This document shows, piece by piece, positions 45,147 through 53,772 of a DNA stretch of 64,000 bases; positions within the stretch are counted from its first letter, which is position 1; each line of letters begins with the position of its first letter. Origin of the DNA: Enterococcus casseliflavus NBRC 100478 (GTDB taxonomy: Bacteria > Bacillota > Bacilli > Lactobacillales > Enterococcaceae); the NCBI RefSeq assembly GCF_001544095.1, contig NZ_BCPT01000019.1, positions 1 through 64,000 of the forward strand. Reading direction: 5' to 3'. Both the position numbers and the translations under genes were made by a program. The notes under the pieces were generated by a model, which saw only the letters and a program-made list of their open reading frames with translations, was not told the origin of the DNA and did no database searches.

Positions 45147-45902
45147 ATGCGCAAACCAATTATTGCCGGAAACTGGAAAATGAACAAAACTGCGAAAGAA
45201 GCAAAAGAATTTGCTGAAGCAGTCAAAACAAAAATTCCTAGCAACGATACAGTTGACTCTGTGATCGGTTCGCCAGCTTTATTCTTAGAAACATTAGTGA
45301 ATGCTGCTGAAGGAACAGAATTAAAAATTGCTGCTCAAAACAGTTACTGGGAAAATGAAGGTGCCTTTACTGGCGAAACTTCACCAGCAGCTTTAGCAGA
45401 TCTAGGTGTTGACTATGTCATCATTGGCCATTCAGAACGTCGTGAATACTTCCATGAGACAGATGAAGACATCAACAAAAAAGCCAAAGCAATCTTTGCA
45501 AACGGCATGATCCCAATCCTATGCTGTGGTGAATCTTTAGAAACCTATGAAGCTGGCAAAACAGCGGAGTGGATCGAAGGACAAATCACTGCTGGCTTAG
45601 ACGGTTTAACAGACGGTCAAGTAAGTAATCTTGTGATTGCTTACGAACCAATCTGGGCGATCGGTACTGGTAAATCAGCGGATGCAAACATCGCAGACGA
45701 AATTTGTGGCGTTGTCCGCAAAACCGTTGAAAAATTATACGGCAAAGAAGTTTCAGACAGCGTACGTATCCAATACGGCGGCTCTGTAAAACCTGAAAAC
45801 ATTGCTGAATATATGGCAAAAGAAAATGTTGACGGAGCATTAGTTGGCGGCGCAAGCTTGCAAGCTGATTCATTCCTAGCATTATTAGATGCTGTAAAAT
45901 AA
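45147..45902 (+). CDS. tpiA: Triosephosphate isomerase
   Basis: 251-residue barrel enzyme. Lys in AGNWKMNK, His in IGHSERRE (about residue 95) and Glu in [11 protein letters not shown] (about 167) make the active site. The start at 45147 follows AAAGGAG; the frame upstream is not used. Confidence 0.98.
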   Translation: MRKPIIAGNWKMNKTAKEAKEFAEAVKTKIPSNDTVDSVIGSPALFLETLVNAAEGTELKIAAQNSYWENEGAFTGETSPAALADLGVDYVIIGHSERREYFHETDEDINKKAKAIFANGMIPILCCGESLETYEAGKTAEWIEGQITAGLDGLTDGQVSNLVIAYEPIWAIGTGKSADANIADEICGVVRKTVEKLYGKEVSDSVRIQYGGSVKPENIAEYMAKENVDGALVGGASLQADSFLALLDAVK

Positions 45903-45925
45903 TTTCATTTTCATGAAAATAACAT

Positions 45926-45954
45926 TTGCAGAATCGTCATTTTTTCACTACAAT
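45926..45954 (+). promoter_or_regulatory. eno promoter
   Basis: TTGCAG and TACAAT separated by 17 bases, 60 bases before eno. A small hairpin (AAGGGG/CCCCTT at about 45967-45983) lies in the leader. Confidence 0.65.
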
Positions 45955-45984
45955 TAAGTTGTTCGCAAGGGGCATTCCCCTTAA

Positions 45985-47316
<1,332 letters not shown>

Positions 47317-47410
47317 TCTGGTAATGTAAAAGCAGCTATACCAATTTTTCAGAAATGATAAAATTAGTGTAAAAAGTGTTTCTACTTTTATGTTCTAGTA
47401 TTATTGCTAA

Positions 47411-47455
47411 GTGCCTTTCTTATGTCAACTAATGACATGAGAGGGGCATTTTTTT
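47411..47455 (+). terminator. Element-borne eno terminator that buries the int ribosome site
   Basis: TGCC.TTC.TATGTCA pairs with TGACAT.AGA.GGGCA around 47411-47448, then seven T. The 3' arm contains AGAGGGG (47440-47446), the only ribosome-binding site for the integrase ATG at 47456. Confidence 0.75.
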
Positions 47456-48391
47456 ATGCACTATGAACGATTAGTAAAGGAATACTTGTTAGAATTGAAA
47501 TTGGAAAATTATTCAAAAAGAACGATTGAGTCTTATGAACAACATCATCGAAAATTTATAGACTATTACAGAAAAGAAATTAGTTCACCGCTTTTAATTG
47601 AAGATGTTTCGAAAATTCATTATAAGTTGTTCATCAGTTTTTTATTGGATTGCCAATTAAAAAGTAGTTATATAAATGCAATTTTAAAAACTCACAAAGC
47701 TTTCTGGAACTATTTAGTAGCTGAGAAAGTAGTCAAAGTTAGTCCTCTGGAAACGATAAGGTTATTAAAGGAAACAAAGCCATTATTAACTACATTCAAT
47801 GATAAAGAAGTAAAGGATATGCTGAATGTGTGGAAATTTGATACCTATTTAGGAGCAAGAAATAAGTGTATTATTGCTCTTTTAGCAGATACAGGTATAC
47901 GTGTATCTGAACTATTAAATTTAAAGGATACAGATTTAGCTGAAAACTATATCCGAATATTAGGAAAGGGGAGTAAATGGCGAGTAGTGCCAATCTCATC
48001 TGAATTAAATTATTTTATTACTCGATATAGAAGGATTCGAGATAGTAATTTTTATACACTTAGAAATTATCACGGCAAAACAAGGAAATTAGATGAACAG
48101 CTATTTTTAGGGAAAACAGGAAGAAAAATTAAAACGGTGACGAATATTGAATTGATATTGAAAGAAACAGGTAAGAGGGTAGGCGTTAGGGCAACTGTTA
48201 GATGCAGTCCCCATACGCTAAGGCATTATTGGACGGTAAAGAATTTGCAGATGGGTCAAGATATTTTTACAAAAAGTAAGATGTTGGGGCATTCCAAACT
48301 AGATACAACGAAAATTTATATCAGTAGTATCACGGATGAACAACTAGTAGATAAAGCGGTAAAGACAAGTCCTTTGGGTAGTATACTTTAA
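47456..48391 (+). CDS. int: Tyrosine recombinase, integrase of the eno element
   Basis: 311-residue site-specific recombinase. Residues 1-90 form the SAM-like core-binding domain; the catalytic domain carries Arg149 (DTGIRVSELL), lysine near 171-174, His253 and Arg256 (SPHTLRHYW), His279 (LGHSKLDTT) and Tyr288. All catalytic residues are present, so it is likely active. It is directly adjacent to attL, as expected of an integrase. The ATG comes right after the T-run of the upstream terminator, nine bases from AGAGGGG. Target in eno is inferred from position. Confidence 0.9.
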   Translation: MHYERLVKEYLLELKLENYSKRTIESYEQHHRKFIDYYRKEISSPLLIEDVSKIHYKLFISFLLDCQLKSSYINAILKTHKAFWNYLVAEKVVKVSPLETIRLLKETKPLLTTFNDKEVKDMLNVWKFDTYLGARNKCIIALLADTGIRVSELLNLKDTDLAENYIRILGKGSKWRVVPISSELNYFITRYRRIRDSNFYTLRNYHGKTRKLDEQLFLGKTGRKIKTVTNIELILKETGKRVGVRATVRCSPHTLRHYWTVKNLQMGQDIFTKSKMLGHSKLDTTKIYISSITDEQLVDKAVKTSPLGSIL

Positions 48392-48524
48392 ATTAGTAGT
48401 CAAATTCAGGAGAAAATGCTTAAATAGTGTTCTCCTTTTGATTTTCATATATTTAATCACTTGTGATTGTGTGTTCTACAAATTTGCAACCTCCAAATTA
48501 TGATGCTATAAAGGACCCTAGCAG

Positions 48525-48547
48525 GGATACTTTTATAATTAGTATCC
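48525..48547. repeat. Inverted AGTATCC pair
   Basis: GGATACT (48525-48531) and AGTATCC (48541-48547) form an inverted repeat with a nine-base gap. It belongs to the TATCC repeat family upstream of the second recombinase. Confidence 0.55.
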
Positions 48548-48594
48548 ACCATAAATCCTATTCTATCAATATTTTATTTTTGATTTATAGGGAG

Positions 48595-48633
48595 ATGGAT
48601 ACTTATAGTCTATTTCTATAGAAAAGTATCCAT
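48595..48633. promoter_or_regulatory. Perfect dyad ATGGATACTT / AAGTATCCAT before the second recombinase
   Basis: Ten-base arms (48595-48604 and 48624-48633) with an inner ATAG/CTAT pairing. It ends 27 bases before the recombinase start. The same TATCCAT word recurs upstream of the convergent winged-helix gene, so it is a candidate shared operator. Confidence 0.6.
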
Positions 48634-48660
48634 AAATAGTGCATCTTAGGGAGGTAATTT

Positions 48661-49236
48661 ATGGGACAAAAAATGATTAATGTCAAACCGATAAAAAATA
48701 AGGAAACGCTAATTCAATTTGGAAAAGAATTACAAAAGGGCAAACACGGAAAAAGAGATTGTTTGATTATGGCAATTGGAATAAAGACAGGGTTACGGAT
48801 TTCAGATATATTGAACCTGAAGGTATCTGATGTGAAAAACAAGACGCAAGCAGAAATTATTGAAATAAAGACTGGTAAAAAAAGAACTCTTCATCTGAAA
48901 TCATTAACATCAAACATTATTGATTATTTAAATACAGAACATAGTGCGGAATCTGAGTGGCTATTTCCAAGTCCAACAGATAGTAGTAGACATTTAGCCA
49001 GTCATCAGTATTATAAAATCTTACAGAAAATTGCAGATAATCTAGGGTTAGATTATATTGGCACACATACACTTAGAAAAACATTTTCCTACTTCTTTTT
49101 AAAGCAAAACAAAGGGGATATTGTTACGCTGATGAAGATTTTAAATCATAGTAGCCAAGCAGTTACGCTTAGATATGCAGGGATTGAAGAGGAAGATATA
49201 AAAGCTAAGCTTGAAGACTTTGACCCATTTAAGTAA
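48661..49236 (+). CDS. Short tyrosine recombinase (catalytic domain only)
   Basis: 191-residue recombinase with almost no N-terminal core-binding domain. Catalytic residues: Arg46 (TGLRISDIL), Lys73 (TGKKRT), His136 and Arg139 (THTLRKTF), His163 (LNHSSQAVT) and Tyr172. Such short recombinases occur on Gram-positive plasmids, where they may resolve multimers. GGGAGG precedes the ATG. It is convergent with the winged-helix gene, sharing a bidirectional terminator. It is not similar in its N-terminus to the 311-residue integrase. Confidence 0.85.
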   Translation: MGQKMINVKPIKNKETLIQFGKELQKGKHGKRDCLIMAIGIKTGLRISDILNLKVSDVKNKTQAEIIEIKTGKKRTLHLKSLTSNIIDYLNTEHSAESEWLFPSPTDSSRHLASHQYYKILQKIADNLGLDYIGTHTLRKTFSYFFLKQNKGDIVTLMKILNHSSQAVTLRYAGIEEEDIKAKLEDFDPFK

Positions 49237-49238
49237 GT

Positions 49239-49270
49239 AAAAGCACAATCATTTAAGATTGTGCTTTTTT
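49239..49270. terminator. Bidirectional terminator between convergent genes
   Basis: AAAAGCACAATC pairs perfectly with GATTGTGCTTTT; T-runs on both strands. Confidence 0.88.
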
Positions 49271-50167
49271 CTTGTCTTTTTTTAATTGAACAGTATTATA
49301 CTTTTCCTTATTCAAATAACTTTGAAAATACAAGTTATCTGCATTATCATACTCAGTTTTATTATCAGAAATATAAATGGCATCTTTAGAATTTTTGTGT
49401 AAGGTTAAATAATAGAAGAAATCAACTATACAGGGAATTGCTTGTAACTTATATTGATTATTTTCTTTCACAAAGTAACAAAGTTCATTAGAATCATTCA
49501 GAAAAATCAAAATATCATTTCTAATGAGAGTGCTATTATTTTCTAGATTTCTAAATGATACATCTGCTAAGTTGGATTGTATTGCTGGGATAAATTCTTT
49601 ATTAGGTAGTGCAAGAATATCTACAGTATCTATAGAAGTTGTATAGTATTTTTCTTGTAGTATATCTGAAAAAGAAGCTACTCTAATTGGGAATTTAGTC
49701 AATTCGTTGACGATAAAATGGGCAAAATATTTTCTGTCTTGTTCATGAATTAATTGATTGACTCGCATATTTGCAAGCTTTTTTATAACTTTATCATTGT
49801 TATAGTTATATTTGCCTGAGGCATATACTGAAAGATAGAGCTGTTTGTTTTTATATGGTGAATCAATTACTTGAATTTTATTGATATACAAGCCAATTGT
49901 AACCAAAAATTGAACGACCATTGACTGCAAGTCTAAATCTTTCATATGTTTCAAGTCATAGTTATTAACATAATAGAAGTGTTTATTTAATTTTCCTCTA
50001 GATATTATTTTATTCTTTTTTAAGGTCTTTAATCGTGACTCTAAGCTGATGCGATTGCATTGTAACAGCTTAATCAAGGTGTTTTCATATATTCCGTTCG
50101 ATTGAGCAATGATATCTAATAATTCCTCATAATCAATAGCCCGATTGTTTACAATAAGTGTGTTCAT
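49253..50167 (-). CDS. Unrecognised winged-helix protein of the element, possible replication or partition factor
   Basis: 304-residue protein I cannot place in a family. Residues about 10-65 look like a winged helix (DIIAQSNGIYENTLIKLLQCN, then SLESRLKTLKKNKIISRGKL and HFYYVNN). The middle part is rich in Lys, Asn and Tyr, with no membrane segment; the C-terminus is polar and basic (QLKKDKKKAQS). A GAGGGAGCG-type site precedes the ATG. The upstream region holds four direct TATCCAT repeats and three tandem GTTATCA repeats, as iteron plasmids have upstream of a rep gene. Alternatives are a Replic_Relax-type protein or a plain repressor. Confidence 0.6.
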   Translation of the reverse strand: MNTLIVNNRAIDYEELLDIIAQSNGIYENTLIKLLQCNRISLESRLKTLKKNKIISRGKLNKHFYYVNNYDLKHMKDLDLQSMVVQFLVTIGLYINKIQVIDSPYKNKQLYLSVYASGKYNYNNDKVIKKLANMRVNQLIHEQDRKYFAHFIVNELTKFPIRVASFSDILQEKYYTTSIDTVDILALPNKEFIPAIQSNLADVSFRNLENNSTLIRNDILIFLNDSNELCYFVKENNQYKLQAIPCIVDFFYYLTLHKNSKDAIYISDNKTEYDNADNLYFQSYLNKEKYNTVQLKKDKKKAQS

Positions 50168-50207
50168 GTTCGCTCCCTCCTATAATTTATCTGTTTTATT
50201 TTTAAAA

Positions 50208-50275
50208 GTATCCATTCTCGTAACTATCCATTAGTAACCCAACACTCATAACTATCCATTTTCATTTCTATCCAT
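50208..50275. repeat. Four direct TATCCAT repeats (iteron-like)
   Basis: AGTATCCATT (50208), ACTATCCATT (50223), ACTATCCATT (50251) and TCTATCCAT (50267), all in the same orientation with steps of 15, 28 and 16 bases. They lie just upstream of the winged-helix gene; another AGTATCC is at 50572. Confidence 0.75.
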
Positions 50276-50400
50276 CATTTGGTGATGGTATTCAGATAGA
50301 AAATTTTTCCATTTTTTGCTTATGCAGCTGTTTTGGAAAATTCACGGAGGTTTCCATTGTAATTTCTCCGAATTCACCTCATAAATGACATAGTTTTCAA

Positions 50401-50435
50401 AAAGTTATCACAAAAGTTATCATTTTGTTATCATT
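50401..50435. repeat. Three tandem GTTATCA iterons
   Basis: AAAAGTTATCAC, AAAAGTTATCAT and TTTGTTATCAT follow each other without gaps (12, 12 and 11 bases). This is close to one helical turn per unit and typical of iterons. Confidence 0.7.
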
Positions 50436-50467
50436 TGATTTTTTGAAAAAACCTCTTTTTTAGGGTT

Positions 50468-50624
50468 GATGTAGGGATTAGGTAAGGTATGAAAATCAAT
50501 AGATGTAGGGGTTATGAAGGGGGGCATAATTTAGTAAAGTATACCTGGTTTACGAAAATATCTATCTTATAAGTATCCTTTAAAAATTATCCCACGCCTA
50601 CATTACCCCTTCATTATAACATCC
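50468..50624. repeat. GATGTAGGG direct repeats with an inverted CCCCTTCAT partner
   Basis: GATGTAGGGATTAGG (50468) and GATGTAGGGGTTATG (50501) are direct copies. The segment around 50598-50624 (CCTACATTACCCCTTCAT) is partly complementary to the second copy and its GGTTATGAAGGGG extension. Confidence 0.45.
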
Positions 50625-50668
50625 GTTTCTTAGTACTGGAAATTTGAGTGTTGTGTGTAAGTCTACTT

Positions 50669-50755
50669 GTCTATAAAAGTGATGTATGATTAATAAATTA
50701 GTGTTATTTAGATTTTTGTGTATTCTAATTCTGTAACACTTATTATTTATAGACA
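50669..50755. repeat. Nested dyad TGTCTATAAA ... TTTATAGACA
   Basis: Outer perfect 10-base arms (50669-50678 and 50746-50755) enclose inner arms AGTGTTA and TAACACT. Possible resolution site for the serine recombinase encoded about 520 bases downstream, or a partition site. Confidence 0.5.
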
Positions 50756-51190
50756 CAAAAATAATTTATTTGGAAGTAGAAATTGTATAATCTTGGTATC
50801 AAAAAGAATCTAGGTGAAAGTATGAAAGAAATGGTCCTCAGGGATACACTTGATTAAAGATTTACAGCAATTGAGGTATTACGACCGATTAGTTATGATT
50901 ATAACAACTACTGAAAGTCCAAGACTTGTTCCGTTTGTCATAAAAAAGTCTCCGTTATTAGTTATTTTATTGTTTTCCGAAAATATATCTATTTTAAACT
51001 GTTTTACAAATCCTAGCGTTTCTTATTGGTTATAAAACATTACTATAACAGTGTTTTCTACTGACTTTAAAGGTAAATAATAGAAAAGTAAAGGCATAAG
51101 TTAATTGCTGGACAATCGTTATATTTGATGTAATAATTAAATTACCTTAACGAGAAGTATTTTAAATCATCTCTGTGTATTGTTTATTTA

Positions 51191-51222
51191 CCCTGACTTC
51201 TAAGAGAAGTCAGGGTATTTTT
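51191..51222 (+). terminator. Terminator upstream of the serine recombinase gene
   Basis: CCCTGACTTCT pairs perfectly with AGAAGTCAGGG, followed by TATTTTT. It has no clear gene before it, suggesting an untranslated transcript from the repeat region. Confidence 0.75.
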
Positions 51223-51273
51223 AATACTACAAATAAATCGTTACACTAATATGAAGGGAAGGAGGAGCTTTGT

Positions 51274-51840
51274 ATGACAAGAACTATTGGCTATATACGA
51301 ACAAGTAAAAACACGCAAGATTTAGGATTGGAAGTGCAAAGGAAGGCTTTAGAAAACTATGAACCAGATGAATTATTTTCTGAACAAATTAGTGGGAGAA
51401 AAGAACATCGAACGGAGTTAGAGAAAGCATTGAACCGATTAGAAAAGGGAGATACTTTACTTATTTATAATTTAGCAAGATTAAGCAGGTCGTCTCGACA
51501 ATTGGTGAATCTGATGTCAGAGTTGAATGAGAAAGAAATTTATCTGAAAAGTATTCAAGAATCGATTGATACCAGAACAGCAAGTGGACGATTATTTTAT
51601 ACTGTCTTAGCTGGAATAGCGGAATTTGAAGCTGAAAATATTAGCATCAGAACAAAGGAAGCCTTAGCTAATACTGACAAGACCTTGGGAAGACCACCAA
51701 TAAAACAAAGTAAACGTAAGAAAATCATTGTTTTATATAAGGGGAATCATCTATCTTTAAAAGAAATTGCAAACAAATGTGGTGTGTCTGAGAAAACTGT
51801 TTATAACATTGCTAAAAAAGCTGGTTTGTCCAGAAAATGA
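51274..51840 (+). CDS. Serine recombinase (resolvase/invertase family)
   Basis: 188-residue recombinase of the small resolvase group. The nucleophile Ser11 is in GYIRTSKN; the arginines of the catalytic core are in NLARLSRSSRQL (about 65-76) and IRTKEAL. The long E helix and a C-terminal helix-turn-helix (SLKEIANKCGVSEKTVYNIAKKAG, about 160-183) complete the fold. GGAAGGAGG precedes the ATG. It may resolve element or plasmid multimers at the upstream dyad. It is unlikely to be the integrase, since the att repeat lies beside the tyrosine enzyme. Confidence 0.9.
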   Translation: MTRTIGYIRTSKNTQDLGLEVQRKALENYEPDELFSEQISGRKEHRTELEKALNRLEKGDTLLIYNLARLSRSSRQLVNLMSELNEKEIYLKSIQESIDTRTASGRLFYTVLAGIAEFEAENISIRTKEALANTDKTLGRPPIKQSKRKKIIVLYKGNHLSLKEIANKCGVSEKTVYNIAKKAGLSRK

Positions 51841-51909
51841 GACTTGATAAATTATCAATCTAAGGGTAACATTATTGGAGGGAAGCAAGATTTTACCGGC
51901 AATAAATCA

Positions 51910-52018
51910 ACGTTTTTTACCGACACTGTTTAAAAAAATAAAATACATAAAAAAGACGATTGTATCAACATTTCTGTAGTTGATATGGTGGTCTTATTTT
52001 GTTGTGGCAAAAACGTTG
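51910..52018. repeat. Inverted repeat CAACGTTTTTTACC / GGCAAAAACGTTG around a terminator
   Basis: Arms at about 51909-51922 and 52004-52017, with one mismatch and one indel, flank the hairpin at 51953-51995. The role is unknown; it may be the trace of a small inserted or excised sequence. Confidence 0.4.
51953..51995 (+). terminator. Terminator after the serine recombinase gene
   Basis: TATCAAC pairs with GTTGATA, extended by GAC/GTC, and is followed by a T-rich tract. Confidence 0.6.
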
Positions 52019-52057
52019 AATTTTTACATCGAATAATAGTTAGAAAGGATTGAAATA

Positions 52058-52246
52058 ATGGCGTTAAAGGGCGGAAGGATTTTTCAAGAAATGATAGAAG
52101 TACCTGACGAAAAAGAAAAAGGGTGTGGCTGCATTGGTTGGATAGTATTATTAGTAATTGTCATAACCATTTTGATACATGTATTGGATTTTGTTTTCCA
52201 ACATCTATTTATTTCTTTTTTATTTATTGCTGGAATAGTATACTGA
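52058..52246 (+). CDS. Small membrane protein of unknown function
   Basis: 62 residues. A charged N-terminus with a KGCGC motif (about residues 22-26) is followed by one or two hydrophobic segments (about 27-60). AGAAAGGA is well placed before the ATG. The end overlaps the start of a kinase-like fragment in another frame, so this may be the front of a disrupted larger gene. No family recognised. Confidence 0.5.
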   Translation: MALKGGRIFQEMIEVPDEKEKGCGCIGWIVLLVIVITILIHVLDFVFQHLFISFLFIAGIVY

Positions 52247-52512
52247 CTCGTCAAAACACTGAATTTCAAGGAAGTTTAAATGACCCACAGTTGAAAATTA
52301 TGGGAGCGGATAAATACACTATTCAACATGAAATTTATGCGTTAACTCAGGTGATTTTTTATATAATGACTGGGAGAAAGAATCTGAATAATAATAAAAA
52401 TAAAGAAGTAGAGAAGCTTATAGATTCTGGTATGAATGCAGATTTATCTAAAAGAGTAAAATCGTTAGAGGAATTGAAAGAAGTATTCTCGAAAACAGAC
52501 TGGAGTAGATAA
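52243..52512 (+). pseudogene. C-terminal fragment of a protein-kinase-like gene
   Basis: About 90 codons without an own start and ribosome site. The sequence TEFQGSLNDPQLK, then HEIYALTQVIFYIMTGRKNL, then SKRVKSLEELKEVF, matches the last third of a Ser/Thr kinase fold (activation segment, helix F, helix I). The ATP-binding and catalytic parts are missing. It is out of frame with the membrane ORF that it overlaps, so it is a remnant or was joined by recombination. Confidence 0.6.
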
Positions 52513-52514
52513 GT

Positions 52515-52799
52515 TTGAATATCCAGAAAGCTTTAATAGAACTAACGATAAATGGAGTAGTTACTTGTAAACAACTTTCAGATTTTTACAATACTTTCTA
52601 TACCGACAAGGAATTTACAGATGCAGTGGATTTTCTAGGCGAAAGTATTCAAATAGATATGTCTCAATTAAAAGAGGAATTATATACTTCTGAAGATGCA
52701 CACGTATTAGGTGTAATAGAATATATGCAAAAGCATTATCCTTCAGCAGTTTTATTCATCAATTTAATTCCTAAAGATAAGAGAAGATTTATTAACTAG
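52515..52799 (+). CDS. Small hypothetical protein
   Basis: 94 residues from a TTG start with GGAG nine bases upstream. Acidic and mostly helical by composition, with no signal peptide or membrane segment. It follows the kinase fragment by two bases and so may have been its operon partner. No family recognised. Confidence 0.5.
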   Translation: MNIQKALIELTINGVVTCKQLSDFYNTFYTDKEFTDAVDFLGESIQIDMSQLKEELYTSEDAHVLGVIEYMQKHYPSAVLFINLIPKDKRRFIN

Positions 52800-53245
<446 letters not shown>

Positions 53246-53262
53246 TCAATTTCATTGATTTG

Positions 53263-53319
53263 CTCTGATGTTCTGTGGGCGGCTGATTCTTATCAGCTGC
53301 CACGACATCAGAGTTTTTT
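53263..53319 (+). terminator. Native eno terminator, now orphaned
   Basis: Outer CTCTGATGT/ACATCAGAG and inner GGCGGCTGAT/ATCAGCTGCC stems, then a T-run. It lies beyond attR and no longer serves eno. Confidence 0.8.
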
Positions 53320-53772
53320 GTTTAATAAAAGTTAAGAGATCTTATAAATAGACAGAAAATAACCATAAGGTTTTAAAGAATCTGCTAAAATTTTTTTAAT
53401 ATAAAATGAAAATAAATGGATGTTTTATGAAAGTTTTCATCGGTATTTTCAAAATGATATTTTCTAACAAGTGAAATTTTGTTGAAGGAGCGGCAAAGGC
53501 TTTGGTTAGTTGAGTTGAAACAAAAAGACTTTGGTCACGATCAAAAGAATCTTTATCGATTTTGACTATTTTTTATGAAAATATTATTCTTTTACATTTT
53601 GATTTTAAAGAAATCCTATTTCATCTTCACGAATTCGCTTGGAATCAAAAGACAGGTATCAATGGTTTCTCTCACTTTTTTCACAGAATCGAAATTTCAT
53701 TAGCTTTGCTTTTTTTCTTCTTTCCGATTAGGATAATCACCTGAGTAAAATTTGTTGTTTGGAGGAAGAGAA
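53320..53772. other. Leader region before the surface protein gene
   Basis: No gene seen. A promoter is probable at 53562-53590 (TTGACT, 17 bases, TATTCT). That would leave an untranslated leader of about 175 bases, rich in T, which may hold post-transcriptional control. Confidence 0.45.
53562..53590 (+). promoter_or_regulatory. Candidate promoter of the LPXTG protein gene
   Basis: TTGACT (53562-53567) and TATTCT (53585-53590) with 17-base spacing. Confidence 0.5.

Larger units (their letters stand above)
50168..51273. other. 1.1-kb non-coding region with repeats, candidate origin
   Basis: No gene can be supported in this AT-rich stretch; a 61-codon open frame at 50850 lacks any ribosome site. 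It contains the TATCCAT and GTTATCA repeats, two GATGTAGGG repeats with an inverted partner, the 87-base dyad at 50669-50755 and a terminator at 51191-51222. Density of repeats next to a DNA-binding protein suggests an origin of replication or partition site. Confidence 0.55.

Noticed and set aside
44585-45244. 219-codon open frame on the minus strand opposite pgk and tpiA
   Set aside because: It is an antisense shadow of two highly conserved glycolytic genes; composition is Ser/Pro/Ala-rich, with no ribosome site or known motif. Similar long antisense frames opposite pgk (44027-44551) and rnr (60859-61437) were rejected for the same reason.
48661-49236. Short recombinase as a truncated copy of the main integrase
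   Set aside because: Its N-terminus, motif context and spacing differ from the 311-residue enzyme, and all catalytic residues are intact with a good start site, so it is a separate gene.
50208-50435. CRISPR array in the iteron region
   Set aside because: Repeats are only 9-12 bases, spacers are absent or irregular, and no cas gene is present.
50850-51035. 61-codon open frame from TTG in the element's repeat region
   Set aside because: No ribosome-binding site, a hydrophobic low-complexity product and no recognisable motif; it lies in a repeat-rich region better explained as non-coding.
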